Below are positions 46,076-55,624 of a DNA stretch of 64,000 nt, one piece after another. The position numbers were made by a program, and so were the translations under genes. Source of the DNA: Erysipelotrichaceae bacterium (GTDB lineage: Bacteria; Bacillota_I; Bacilli_A; Erysipelotrichales; Erysipelotrichaceae); contig JAUNEN010000002.1 of assembly GCA_030525525.1 (NCBI GenBank), forward strand, positions 2,357-66,356, given 5' to 3'. Each line of letters begins with the position of its first letter. The stretch's first letter is position 1. Below the pieces are notes generated by a model. That model made no database searches, had not been told where the DNA came from, and worked only from the letters and a program-made list of their open reading frames with translations.

Positions 46076-47044
46076 ATGAACGAATATGATATTTCAGTTA
46101 TTATCCCAGTTTATAATGCCGGGAGCTTTTTGAGTGAATGTGTTGATTCTATTTTGAATCAAACCAAAGATAAGATCGAAATAGTTATTGTTAATGATGG
46201 TTCTACAGATGAGTCCGCAAGTATTATTGAGCATTATGCTGCAGAGTATCCAAATATAAAAGCAATTACTCAGAAAAACAGCGGAGTGGAAAAAGCCAGA
46301 GCTGTAGGCTATCAAAACGCCAAGGGTAAATATATAGGCTGGATAGATGCCGATGATATTGCAAAACCAGAAATGTTTGAAACGCTTTATGCTTTGGCGC
46401 TTACAGAGAATGCTGACTTTGTATATTGCGACTATGAGTTCTTTCCTCAAAAAGTAGCCACAAAATCAAAGTGGTTTAAAGAATATAAAGGTGTCATTGA
46501 CGGAGATTTTATCGACCGTAATACACAATGTTGGAATACTCTTGTAAAACGAGAACTTTATGAGAGGGTTCATATTGATAATCTTCTCATGGAATTCAGT
46601 GAATATTGCTGGATTTCTGCAATGATTGCAGCAGAAAAAATAGCATATACTAATGAACAACTTTATTGTTATAGAGTTGGCCATAGTAGCATAAGTGGTG
46701 GTGAATTTATTGGCCGTGTTCCGTATTACCAAAAAGGTGTACGTATTACGAAAAATTTAAAAAAGTTAATTGCTAATACGCCATACGAGGAAAAACTGGA
46801 TACATATTTTGATTATCGATATATCTACACATTGTTATTACTTCTCCTTGTAGCAGCAAAGAATAGTGATAAAACTGCTTACGAAGAAACAAGAAAAGAA
46901 CTTAAGAGAATGAACTATCTCAAGAACCCGTATTTAGATAGATTTGTAGCTAACAATTATGGAAAGCTGAAAGCATGGGTGATAACTCGTATTGTTCCAA
47001 TAAGCTTTTTGATTGCAAATCCATTAGTAAGGATTGCAATGTAA
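46076..47044 (+). CDS. Glycosyltransferase family 2
   Basis: 322 residues; GAGGAG precedes ATG 46076. The GT-A fold is plain: SVIIPVYNAGSFLSECVDSI, LNQTKDKIEIVIVNDGSTD, and the metal-binding GWIDADDI near residue 92. The rest is helical with a slightly hydrophobic C-terminus. It adds one sugar to the undecaprenyl-linked repeat unit on the cytoplasmic side; donor and acceptor cannot be told. It is 20 bases after LicD copy 1 and 10 bases before the next glycosyltransferase. Confidence 0.85.
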   Translation: MNEYDISVIIPVYNAGSFLSECVDSILNQTKDKIEIVIVNDGSTDESASIIEHYAAEYPNIKAITQKNSGVEKARAVGYQNAKGKYIGWIDADDIAKPEMFETLYALALTENADFVYCDYEFFPQKVATKSKWFKEYKGVIDGDFIDRNTQCWNTLVKRELYERVHIDNLLMEFSEYCWISAMIAAEKIAYTNEQLYCYRVGHSSISGGEFIGRVPYYQKGVRITKNLKKLIANTPYEEKLDTYFDYRYIYTLLLLLLVAAKNSDKTAYEETRKELKRMNYLKNPYLDRFVANNYGKLKAWVITRIVPISFLIANPLVRIAM

Positions 47045-47054
47045 TGAGGGATTT

Positions 47055-48353
47055 ATGACAGAGCATCCAAGAGTAATAATTATTCAAACAACGCCATACA
47101 GTACAAATAATAGTAGCCGTTCATTGGATTCGTATTTTCACTATTGGGAGAAAGATCGTGTCCGCCAGATTTTTTCTCGGAACTGGGTGCCTCGAAAAGG
47201 TCATTGTGGAGAATTGTATCAGATCAAAGATTCCGAGCTTCTTAAAAAGTGGCTGCATCGATCTGTAGATGTAGGTACAATCTATCGCTATCAAGATCTT
47301 GATGATCAGGGGTCATGTCAAGTAATAGAGACTGATGAACTATCGTCAAAAGGATATAGCATTGGGCGGATGCATACCCCGACGATTGAATTGATGCGTG
47401 GATTATTATGGAAAAAGAAGTATTGGTGTACGGAAAAGTTGATAGAGTGGTTAGATGATTATAAACCGGAAATTATCTTCTACAACTTTACTAATAATCT
47501 CTTTTTGCAAAAGATAGCACTTTTCATAGCTGATCGATATAACATTCCAATAATTACAGCAATTGGTGATGATTATTATTTCAATGATAAGAAATCGGCA
47601 TCATTAGCTTACCATCTTTTTCGAAAACAATACAAAAAATTAACAGAGAAGATATTTGCACACCCAGGCAGTGCAGTCTATGTCTGCGATAAGATTCGGG
47701 ATAAGTACAATGAACGTTTTTTCCTGGATGGTGAAACAATATATTTTAATTCAGCTATAAAAAGAAAAGCATTTACTCCTATAAATACTATATCTCCAAA
47801 GATTGTTTATTTTGGAAATATTAGGTTAGGAAGAAATATCGCTCTTAAGGAAGTTGCTGATGTGCTAGGAAGAGTGAATTCTGAGTACAAGCTTGAAATA
47901 TATTCAAATGAACAAGATGAAATTGTTTATAAGGATTTAAAAGAGCATCCCAATGTTGTATGGGCTGGAGCTATACCATATTCAGAGGTTATGAATAAAA
48001 CCTCAATGTGCGATATATATGTTGTAGTTGAGAGTTTTGAAGAGAAAGATATAAATTATACCCGATATTCACTGTCGACGAAAGCTGCTGATGGTCTTGC
48101 GAGTGGTGCGGCTGTTTTGGCTTATGGACCAAGTGAAAGTGGTCTAATTGACTATCTTTATAAAACAAAAGCAGCGGTAGTTTGCACTGAAAAAAATGAG
48201 CTTGAAAATATAATTCGAGATCTTTTAAGCAGTATAAGTAAACAACGAGAAATATATGAAAAAGCCATTGAGATTACTAACAAGAATCATACGCTTGAGT
48301 CCAGTACAGCTGCATTTGAAAGAGTTATTTATCAAACGCTTAACAAAAAATAA
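47055..48353 (+). CDS. Glycosyltransferase, GT-B type
   Basis: 432 residues from ATG 47055; GAGGG lies five bases before, whereas the longer in-frame start would overlap the previous gene. The first half shows an N-terminal nucleotide-fold pattern (PRVIIIQTTPYSTNNSSRSL, PEIIFYNFTNNLFLQKIALF) and the second half a GT-B C-terminal domain (KIVYFGNIRLGRNIALKEV, NVVWAGAIPYSEVMNKTSMC, TKAADGLASGAAVLAYG). The canonical EX7E of GT4 enzymes is not evident, so the family is less certain than the fold. It acts on the same glycan as its neighbours. Confidence 0.75.
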   Translation: MTEHPRVIIIQTTPYSTNNSSRSLDSYFHYWEKDRVRQIFSRNWVPRKGHCGELYQIKDSELLKKWLHRSVDVGTIYRYQDLDDQGSCQVIETDELSSKGYSIGRMHTPTIELMRGLLWKKKYWCTEKLIEWLDDYKPEIIFYNFTNNLFLQKIALFIADRYNIPIITAIGDDYYFNDKKSASLAYHLFRKQYKKLTEKIFAHPGSAVYVCDKIRDKYNERFFLDGETIYFNSAIKRKAFTPINTISPKIVYFGNIRLGRNIALKEVADVLGRVNSEYKLEIYSNEQDEIVYKDLKEHPNVVWAGAIPYSEVMNKTSMCDIYVVVESFEEKDINYTRYSLSTKAADGLASGAAVLAYGPSESGLIDYLYKTKAAVVCTEKNELENIIRDLLSSISKQREIYEKAIEITNKNHTLESSTAAFERVIYQTLNKK

Positions 48354-48385
48354 AGCAAAAAATCCAAAGGAGTTGTACATATAGA

Positions 48386-49552
48386 ATGAATCGCAGAAAA
48401 CTAGTAATAACTACTCAAAGTATTTTAAATGTCTCTATTTTTTTGTGGTCATTGACTGACATTTTTGCATATGCAACTTTCTTTGGAGACTTTGAAATAA
48501 CTAAGATAATAGCATATGCATTCGGTCGCATTGGACTAAGAGTCATATGTATACTCTGCATGCTGATTAAGCAAAAAAAAGCATCAGAACTTTTTAAATC
48601 GTTGGTAATAATAGCATTAGCGGAAATAACAAATCGTAATGCTACAACAAGGATTTTTATTCCGATAATGTATCTTCTTGCAGTAGGCAAGGATGTTGAT
48701 GATACAAAAATTATTAAAACATTATTAACAGCGAATATTTTAGCGTTCAGTATTGTGTTTTTTTCATCTCTTATAGGTATAGTTCCTAAAACTATATATT
48801 ACGCTAGTACAGGTGCTGATAGATATGTACTCGGGTTCAGGACTGCTAATACAGGACCTATAATCCTTTTTCAAATAGCCTCAGCCGTATGGCTTTTATA
48901 TCGAAACAGTAAATTTAGTTATATTACTGCGGGATTCGCATTCCTTATTAGTTATTTTCTTTGCAATTCCAGAACCGCTTCAATTCTTTCACTAAGCCTT
49001 TTTCTATTGGAAATTTTCTGGTGGATTACTATTAATCAAAAGAGCAAACTTCTAAAGAAGATGGTTTGGAAAGTAATGTACGGAATTGGAATACTTGCAT
49101 CATTAGTATCAATACTGTCTATTGCAATTGCCACCAAATGGATTGATGCATCATCCTTAAATGAATTATTTAGTGGGCGTATTTTTTTAATGCAAAAATA
49201 CTTTACGTATTATGGATTAACTTTATGGGGACAAAGAGTATTAACTGGAGCTGCAGCGCATCAATATGGATTAAGTACGTTAGATAATTCATACGTTTAT
49301 ATGCTTCTTAGTTATGGCTTAGTGTTATTTTTGCTTTTTATCTATTATTTTATTCGCGTGATATTAACTTATAGGAAAGAGCATAAATCTCAAAGATTAG
49401 CGGTTATTATCATGTACGCAATTTATGGATTTTCAGAAACAGTTACAATTAGATTTGTATATAATTATTCTTTGATTTTTCTTAAAGATGTAATTTGGAA
49501 ATCTAAGAAAATATATACAGGAGATGTTGTTAATGAAAATAGTCCATATTAA
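48386..49552 (+). CDS. wzy: Wzy-like polysaccharide polymerase (multi-pass membrane protein)
   Basis: 388 residues; AAAGGAG precedes ATG 48386. About ten hydrophobic segments, a larger loop with GADRYVLGFRTANTGPIILF, and the conserved-looking FLCNSRTASILSLSLFLLEI, which corresponds to the R-rich loop of O-antigen polymerases/ligases (Wzy_C-like). The sequence is typical of Wzy: hydrophobic and hardly conserved. In a Wzx/Wzy locus it joins repeat units outside the membrane. It overlaps the next gene by 20 bases. Confidence 0.75.
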   Translation: MNRRKLVITTQSILNVSIFLWSLTDIFAYATFFGDFEITKIIAYAFGRIGLRVICILCMLIKQKKASELFKSLVIIALAEITNRNATTRIFIPIMYLLAVGKDVDDTKIIKTLLTANILAFSIVFFSSLIGIVPKTIYYASTGADRYVLGFRTANTGPIILFQIASAVWLLYRNSKFSYITAGFAFLISYFLCNSRTASILSLSLFLLEIFWWITINQKSKLLKKMVWKVMYGIGILASLVSILSIAIATKWIDASSLNELFSGRIFLMQKYFTYYGLTLWGQRVLTGAAAHQYGLSTLDNSYVYMLLSYGLVLFLLFIYYFIRVILTYRKEHKSQRLAVIIMYAIYGFSETVTIRFVYNYSLIFLKDVIWKSKKIYTGDVVNENSPY

Positions 49553-50729
49553 TTGTACCTTTAACATAGGAAGCACCGGTAAAATCGTTGCAGCCTTATA
49601 CGATTATTCTTTGCAAAAAGGCGATGAAGCATTTGCAATATATGGTATTGGAGATATTAATAGCAACGAAAACATTTTTAAGTGTGTTCCCTGGGCGGTG
49701 CGCAAGTTACAATCATTGCGGTCTAGGATCACGGGGTACCCATATGGGGGATGCATATGGGGCACATGGAGTGCGATTCATATATTAAAAAGCATTAAGC
49801 CTGACATTGTACATATTCATTGCATAAATGGGTATATTCTTAATATTTATAAACTTCTAGATTATTTAAAAAAGAGCAAAATACCTACTGTGATTACTAA
49901 TCATGCTGAGTTTATGTATACAGGAGGATGTACGCACGCAATTGATTGTAAAAAATGGGAAACGGGTTGCTATAAATGTGACAAAATTAGTAAAGAACAT
50001 CCTATTTCTTATTTTTTTGATAGAACGGAAAAAGAATGGCAATTGCTTCAAAAGGCATATGATGGGTTTGAAAAACTTAGTATTTGTTGCGTATCGGATT
50101 GGGTCAGAAATCGTGCAATAAGGTCACCTTTTTTTTCAAAATACCCTGTTCTTACAGTATTAAATGGTCTTGATACAGATGTTTTTCATTATATAGATTC
50201 TTCAGGTTTAAAAGCTAAGCTGGGCTTACAAGGAAAAAGAATTATTGTCCATGCTACTCCGAATTTTTACAATGTGATAAAAGGTGGATATCATGTATTG
50301 GAAATCGCTAGAAGATTTCCTGAATTAGAGTTCGTAATAATTGGATCTGAAGCAAAAGGTAAGATTCCTAACAATTGCCATTTTGTAGGACCAATTTTGG
50401 ATCAGAATCTTCTTGCAATGTATTACTCAATGGCAGAACTTTGTTTGTTAACAAGTGTACGGGAAACATTTTCTATGGTATGTGCAGAAAGCCTTTGCTG
50501 TGGAACAGCTGTTGTGGGCTTTAAAGCAGGAGGACCTGAGACAATTGCAATCCCTCAGTACAGTACTTTTGTTGAACAAGGAAATGATGATCTCTTAGAA
50601 AATGCATTAAAAGAGATGTTAGAAAAACACTATGATAAACAAGAATTATCAGATATTGCAGTGAAAAAATATAGTAAAAACACCATGTGTGATAATTATT
50701 ATAAAGTTTATTATGATGTTTTTAACTGA
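49533..50729 (+). CDS. Glycosyltransferase family 4
   Basis: 398 residues. ATG 49533 is nine bases after AGGAG (49519-49523); the in-frame ATG at 49524 is too close to that site. N-terminal half: KIVHINCTFNIGSTGKIVAA, IKPDIVHIHCINGYI, VITNHAEFMYTGGC with Cys-rich CTHAIDCKKWETGCYKC, a common feature of cps GT4 enzymes. C-terminal half: FVGPILDQNLLAMYYSMAEL and the EX7E motif in RETFSMVCAESLCCGTAVVG. A retaining transferase that extends the repeat unit. Translation is coupled to the wzy gene through the overlap. Confidence 0.85.
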   Translation: MKIVHINCTFNIGSTGKIVAALYDYSLQKGDEAFAIYGIGDINSNENIFKCVPWAVRKLQSLRSRITGYPYGGCIWGTWSAIHILKSIKPDIVHIHCINGYILNIYKLLDYLKKSKIPTVITNHAEFMYTGGCTHAIDCKKWETGCYKCDKISKEHPISYFFDRTEKEWQLLQKAYDGFEKLSICCVSDWVRNRAIRSPFFSKYPVLTVLNGLDTDVFHYIDSSGLKAKLGLQGKRIIVHATPNFYNVIKGGYHVLEIARRFPELEFVIIGSEAKGKIPNNCHFVGPILDQNLLAMYYSMAELCLLTSVRETFSMVCAESLCCGTAVVGFKAGGPETIAIPQYSTFVEQGNDDLLENALKEMLEKHYDKQELSDIAVKKYSKNTMCDNYYKVYYDVFN

Positions 50730-50765
50730 ATGTAATTGAAGAATAAAAATAAGAAGGAAAAAGAT

Positions 50766-52067
50766 ATGAATAGAGTGGCAAAGAATGCAACGTGGATTAT
50801 TGCATGTAGAATAGTTCAAGCTGTATTTGCATTAATTATTAATATGCTGACAGCTAGATATCTTGGCCCTTCAAACTTTGGATTAATAACGTATGCTTCT
50901 TCGCTAGTTGCTTTTGTTCTCCCTATTATGCAACTTGGATTTAGTAATATCCTTGTGCAGGAAATTGTAAATGACCCTGAACATGAAGGAAAAATATTGG
51001 GAACATCAATGTTTTTAAGTTGCTGTTCTTCAATATGTTGCATGATTGGTGTTACAACATTTGCATATATAGCTAATCATAATGAACCGGCAACTATAAT
51101 AGTATGTTTCCTCTATTCATTTATTCTCTTTTTTCAAGCATTGGATCTGATGCAGTACTGGTTCCAGGCAAAATTCTTATCTAAATACACTTCGATAGTA
51201 GGCTTATGTGCCTATGTCCTTGTGACAGCATATAAAGTATATCTTCTGGCAACAGCTAAGAGTGTATATTGGTTTGCTCTTTCAAATGCATTCGATTATG
51301 CTTTAATTTCAATCAGTATTATTGTTATTTATCATAAACTGGGTGGGCAAAAGCTATCTTTCTCATTAGCTCTTGGAAAAGAAATGTTCAGTCGGAGTAA
51401 GCATTATATTCTTTCTAGTATGATGGTTACTATTTTTGCTCAGACAGATAAAATAATGATCAAATTGATGATCGGTGAAGCTGCTACAGGTTATTATGGT
51501 GCAGCGATAGCATGCGCTGCAATGACAAGTTTTGTGTTTGCTGCAATTATTGATTCATTCAGACCATCTATATTTGAAGGGATGAAGATTAATAATTCGG
51601 TTTTTGAGCATAGATTGACAGTGTTGTATTCAATAATCATTTATATTTCATTAGCCCAAAGCGTATTTATGACTGTTTTGGCAAAGGTGATTATTCATGT
51701 GCTATATGGTGCTGCATACTCTCCAGCGATTGGAGCTCTGCAAATTGTAGTATGGTACACTACATTCTCATATATTGGATCAATACGAAATATTTGGATA
51801 CTTGCAAATAATAAGCAGAATTATTTGTGGAGAATTAATCTAATGGGGGCAGTATCAAATATAATTCTTAATGCAATTTTTATTCCTATTATCGGTATAT
51901 ATGGTGCGGCTTTTGCATCGTTGATTACACAATTCTTCACAAACGTAATTGTTGGTTACATAATCAAGCCTATATCGCCAAATAACAGAATTATGATCAA
52001 TGGGTTGAATCCGCGCATAATTGTTCGTGCTCTGCGCAATGGGTTTAGGCGCAAAACACCAGAATAA
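50766..52067 (+). CDS. wzx: Wzx-type oligosaccharide flippase
   Basis: 433 residues from ATG 50766, after GAAGGAAAAAG; the longer frame would start in a Lys-rich stretch without a ribosome binding site. Twelve or so membrane segments. The start, RVAKNATWIIACRIVQAVFA then NMLTARYLGPSNFGLITYAS, is the usual N-terminus of the polysaccharide-specific MATE-like flippases (PF01943). It moves the lipid-linked repeat unit to the outer face for Wzy. Its stop codon overlaps an upstream in-frame ATG of the next gene. Confidence 0.9.
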   Translation: MNRVAKNATWIIACRIVQAVFALIINMLTARYLGPSNFGLITYASSLVAFVLPIMQLGFSNILVQEIVNDPEHEGKILGTSMFLSCCSSICCMIGVTTFAYIANHNEPATIIVCFLYSFILFFQALDLMQYWFQAKFLSKYTSIVGLCAYVLVTAYKVYLLATAKSVYWFALSNAFDYALISISIIVIYHKLGGQKLSFSLALGKEMFSRSKHYILSSMMVTIFAQTDKIMIKLMIGEAATGYYGAAIACAAMTSFVFAAIIDSFRPSIFEGMKINNSVFEHRLTVLYSIIIYISLAQSVFMTVLAKVIIHVLYGAAYSPAIGALQIVVWYTTFSYIGSIRNIWILANNKQNYLWRINLMGAVSNIILNAIFIPIIGIYGAAFASLITQFFTNVIVGYIIKPISPNNRIMINGLNPRIIVRALRNGFRRKTPE

Positions 52068-52093
52068 TGAACTCGATAATTGGAGGGCTCAGT

Positions 52094-52936
52094 ATGAATG
52101 AGGATTATATTGATAAATTGAAAAAGGTAGAGTTGAATATACTCTGTTCATTTATTGATTGCTGTGAAAAATTAGGGTTGAAGTATTTTATGCTGGGCGG
52201 TTCCATGTTGGGAGCAGTCAGACATCAAGGATTTATTCCGTGGGATGATGATATTGATGTGGGAATGCTAAGAGATGATTATGAAATATTTCTTGCGAAG
52301 GGACAAGAATTATTACCAGATCATTATTTTATTCAAAGCTTTCACAGCGATCCTAATGTACTGTTCAATTTTGCAAAAGTAAGAGATTCTAGAACAACAT
52401 TTATTGAATCAAGTGTGAAAAAGCTAGACATCAATCATGGAGTATATATAGATATATTTCCGTTAGATTATTATCCTGCAACCTTAAATGAACAGAAACA
52501 TTTTGATTTGGAAAGAAGAAAACTCGGATTGCGTATCAGAAGAAGTCTAACTCTTACCAAAGAGAATCGTGGAAGTATATTTCAAGAATTCACTCGTACA
52601 TTAGTTGGTTCGTTATTATATATAAAATATCCTAAAACTGCCCAGGCGATAGCAGCAAGGGAAAAACTCTTCAGTTCTGTTCCAAAAAGTGATTTAATTG
52701 CTAACTACAGTGGAGCATGGGGAAAAAAAGAAATCGTGCCTGTAGATTGGTACGGAAATGGAATTATTGTAAAGTTTGAGGGGATTTCTGTTCGGATACC
52801 AGAACAATATGATAAATGGCTAAAACAAGTTTATGGTAATTATATGGAGTTACCTCCGGTGGAAAAAAGAGTATCTCACCATTATACAGAAGTAATTGAT
52901 CTTGATAAATCATACATAGAATATATAAATAGATAA
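52094..52936 (+). CDS. LicD-family phosphotransferase (copy 2)
   Basis: 280 residues from ATG 52094, six bases after GGAGGG; an in-frame ATG at 52067 overlaps the wzx stop and lacks a site. Core: YFMLGGSMLGAVRHQGFIPW then DDDIDVGMLRDDYE, and NHGVYIDIFPLDYYPATL. The C-terminus (YGNYMELPPVEKRVSHHY) closely parallels LicD copy 1 (YGDYMALPPKEKQVVRHH), so both share a full-length fold. Two such enzymes suggest two phosphate-ester decorations per repeat, or one backbone and one branch. Donor CDP-glycerol is inferred from the GpsA-TagD fusion. Confidence 0.85.
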   Translation: MNEDYIDKLKKVELNILCSFIDCCEKLGLKYFMLGGSMLGAVRHQGFIPWDDDIDVGMLRDDYEIFLAKGQELLPDHYFIQSFHSDPNVLFNFAKVRDSRTTFIESSVKKLDINHGVYIDIFPLDYYPATLNEQKHFDLERRKLGLRIRRSLTLTKENRGSIFQEFTRTLVGSLLYIKYPKTAQAIAAREKLFSSVPKSDLIANYSGAWGKKEIVPVDWYGNGIIVKFEGISVRIPEQYDKWLKQVYGNYMELPPVEKRVSHHYTEVIDLDKSYIEYINR

Positions 52937-53160
52937 CTTGCCGTCATAGAAAAAAACAGCAGTGGAGTAAATTTTAGCTATAGGCAGATTATATCTTCGG
53001 TTATAAACATAGTTTTAAAGGTCGTTTCGTTATAAATACAAAAGCAGTTCTACTAATGATACTGTGAAATCAGTAATATTTAAGTCTGCAAGAAAAAGAT
53101 CAGCGCATTGGTCGTAAAAGAAATTCAGCAGTTTTGCACGAAATAAAAGTGGGTTTTTAT

Positions 53161-54366
53161 ATGAGTGAAGTACAAACAGTTCTTTTAAGTATGCTGTCAC
53201 AAAGCTTATTTAACAAGGTGTCATTCTTTAATGAAGCCGATTGGGTTCAGCTTTTGACAGAGGCGGATGGTCAAGCTGTAACTCAGCTTATATATTCGGT
53301 AATAGATGTAAATAAACTGTCAGAAGAAGAAGCGATCCGTTGGAAAGAACGATCTTCCGCACATTTGGCTAATAATATCCGCATCATCCATAATCATGCT
53401 TTAGTTCATGAATGGATGACAGATGCTGATATTCCATATGTAATTTTAAAGGGCTGTGCATCTGCATCTTATTATCCAAATCCAGTTTATAGAAGTATGG
53501 GAGATGTAGATTTTCTTGTGCCTACGGTAATGCTTGAAAAAGCGGGAAAAGTTCTTGAATCTAATGGTTTAAAGCCATGGGAAGAGGAACACATATCACA
53601 TATTGTATACAGAAAAAAAGGAATGCATCTTGAGATGCATTTTAATGTTGCTGGGATGCCTGAAGGAAAAGCAGGTGAATTAGTTCGTGAATATTTAAGT
53701 GATGTTTTTGAGAAAGCAGAACTGCATGAACTGGGAAACGGAAAGATAATGCTGCCAAGTGCCTTCCATCATGGTCTGATCATACTTCTTCATACATGCC
53801 ACCACATGACTGGGGAAGGTGTAGGTCTCAGACATCTTTGCGATTGGGCGGTATTTGTAAACGGATTTTCGGATGAAGAATTCTGTGAAATGTTTGAAGA
53901 TAAACTTAAAGCAATCGGTTTATGGAAATTTGCTCAGGTTTTAACATATGTTTCTTCTAAATACCTTGGTGCAGACCAAAAAATATGGGCATTGTGTGAT
54001 GATGAGCTCGCGGATGAATTGATAGAAGATATTCTGACTGGAGGCAATTTCGGAAAGAAGGAAACCGGGAGAAGTTTGCAGACAATGCTGATATCAGACC
54101 GCGGAAAGAACGGTGTCGGCAACACCGGAATGGGAACACAGTTTGTGCAATCAATTAATAATCTTGTAGTTCATCATTGGCCGAAAGCAAAAAACAACCC
54201 TGCTTTGCTTACAGCCGGCTGGGTTTATTTCGGAAGCAGAAGAGCTTTCAGAGAATTGACAGGTAAAAGAAATAAAACTGATATCAGTAAATTAGTCGAT
54301 GAGGCTTCAAAACGCAGAAACATATACATGAAGCTTCATCTATACGAAACCAAAGAAAATGAATAA
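53161..54366 (+). CDS. Nucleotidyltransferase family protein (NTP_transf_5 type)
   Basis: 401 residues from ATG 53161; the ribosome binding site is weak, and the longer frame begins with TTG in AT-rich sequence. The core is IPYVILKGCASASYYPNPVY then RSMGDVDFLVP near residues 100-125, with the two Asp of nucleotidyltransferases, followed by HLEMHFNVAG and LRHLCDWAVFV. This is the PF14907 pattern. Such proteins regularly neighbour PqqD, HprK-like and S24/S26 genes in Firmicutes; here that trio lies 24 kb upstream (27855-29279), and this gene stands among the polysaccharide genes. Whether it acts on a peptide, a sugar or a lipid carrier is unknown. Confidence 0.8.
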   Translation: MSEVQTVLLSMLSQSLFNKVSFFNEADWVQLLTEADGQAVTQLIYSVIDVNKLSEEEAIRWKERSSAHLANNIRIIHNHALVHEWMTDADIPYVILKGCASASYYPNPVYRSMGDVDFLVPTVMLEKAGKVLESNGLKPWEEEHISHIVYRKKGMHLEMHFNVAGMPEGKAGELVREYLSDVFEKAELHELGNGKIMLPSAFHHGLIILLHTCHHMTGEGVGLRHLCDWAVFVNGFSDEEFCEMFEDKLKAIGLWKFAQVLTYVSSKYLGADQKIWALCDDELADELIEDILTGGNFGKKETGRSLQTMLISDRGKNGVGNTGMGTQFVQSINNLVVHHWPKAKNNPALLTAGWVYFGSRRAFRELTGKRNKTDISKLVDEASKRRNIYMKLHLYETKENE

Positions 54367-54406
54367 CACAGGCTGTTATTTCAGCACAGACAGGAGACAA
54401 CAGATT

Positions 54407-55444
54407 ATGAGTACATTCAGCGGAGCGACACTCCTTATTACCGGCGGAACCGGTTCATTCGGAAATACCGTATTGAAGCATTTCTTAACCACGGATATCG
54501 GACAGATCCGTATCTTCTCAAGAGATGAAAAGAAACAGGATGACATGCGTCATGAACTTCAGGCCAGATATCCTGAATACGCAAACAAGGTCAAGTTCTA
54601 CATCGGCGATGTCAGAAACATCCAGTCCTTGAGAGATGCAATGCCGGGCGTGGATTATATCTTCCATGCGGCAGCCCTCAAGCAGGTACCTTCCTGCGAA
54701 TTCTTCCCGATGGAGGCAGTCCGCACCAATATCGAAGGTACGGATAATATGCTGCATGCGGCAATCGATGCCGGAGTCAAGAGAGTTGTCTGTCTTTCCA
54801 CAGACAAGGCAGCTTATCCGATCAATGCGATGGGAATCTCCAAGGCAATGATGGAACATGTCATTTTCGCCAATGCGAGAGTGGCGGCGGAAAGAGGCGG
54901 AACAGTGATCTGCTGCACAAGATACGGAAATGTCATGTGCTCAAGAGGAAGTGTCATTCCGCTGTTTATCGATCAGATCAATGCCGGCAAGCCGGTGACA
55001 ATCACCGATCCGGAAATGACAAGATTCCTGATGAATCTTGATGAAGCGGTCGATCTGGTCAAATTCGCATTTGAACATGCAAATCCGGGCGATCTGTTTA
55101 TCCAGAAGGCAGATGCGAGCACCATCGGCACACTTGCCAAAGCAGTGCAGCAGCTGTTCGGAGATACCGGTACAAATATCATCGGTACAAGACACGGCGA
55201 AAAGCTGTATGAAACACTGATGACACGTGAGGAAAGACTGCGTTCGGAAGATATGGGCGGCTATTTCAGAGTGGCAGCCGACAACAGAGATCTGAACTAT
55301 GACAAGTTTGTCGTCAAGGGACAGGTCCACACACAGGCGGAAGAATCCTATACCAGCCACAACACAACCCTTCTGGATGTGGAAGGAACCGTCAAGAAGC
55401 TTCTGACAACGGATTATGTACAGGAGATGCTGAAACAGATCTGA
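54407..55444 (+). CDS. capE: CapE-like UDP-GlcNAc 4,6-dehydratase/5-epimerase
   Basis: 345 residues from ATG 54407, nine bases after AGGAGA. Rossmann start LLITGGTGSFGNTVLKHFL; FSRDEKKQDDMRHEL; AALKQVPSCEFFPMEAVRTN; STDKAAYPINAMGISKAMME, with Met instead of Tyr in the YxxxK position as in CapE; TRFLMNLDEAVDLVKFAFEH. It makes the first intermediate toward UDP-FucNAc or UDP-pneumosamine. The usual CapF and CapG do not follow; the terminator comes next, so the later enzymes must be elsewhere or the intermediate is used otherwise. Base composition is again like the flanking chromosome, unlike the AT-rich genes before it. Confidence 0.85.
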   Translation: MSTFSGATLLITGGTGSFGNTVLKHFLTTDIGQIRIFSRDEKKQDDMRHELQARYPEYANKVKFYIGDVRNIQSLRDAMPGVDYIFHAAALKQVPSCEFFPMEAVRTNIEGTDNMLHAAIDAGVKRVVCLSTDKAAYPINAMGISKAMMEHVIFANARVAAERGGTVICCTRYGNVMCSRGSVIPLFIDQINAGKPVTITDPEMTRFLMNLDEAVDLVKFAFEHANPGDLFIQKADASTIGTLAKAVQQLFGDTGTNIIGTRHGEKLYETLMTREERLRSEDMGGYFRVAADNRDLNYDKFVVKGQVHTQAEESYTSHNTTLLDVEGTVKKLLTTDYVQEMLKQI

Positions 55445-55470
55445 TATACAGATCAATATACAAGAACATT

Positions 55471-55546
55471 AAGAGGCACCTGAGTTTGGTATATGCATGA
55501 TGATCATTCGTGATCATTGCATAGCCCATCTGGGTGCCTCTTTTTT
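55471..55546 (+). terminator. Long terminator closing the polysaccharide locus
   Basis: Outer stem AAGAGGCACC (55471-55480) with GGTGCCTCTT (55533-55542), inner stem TATGCATGATGATCA/TGATCATTGCATA around a TTCG loop, then T6. Confidence 0.85.
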
Positions 55547-55624
55547 CTATTGGCTTGTTCAAACAAAAAGTTAAGGTTGACATGAAATTGATATCAGATA
55601 TTCTAAAATCAGAGGGACACATAT

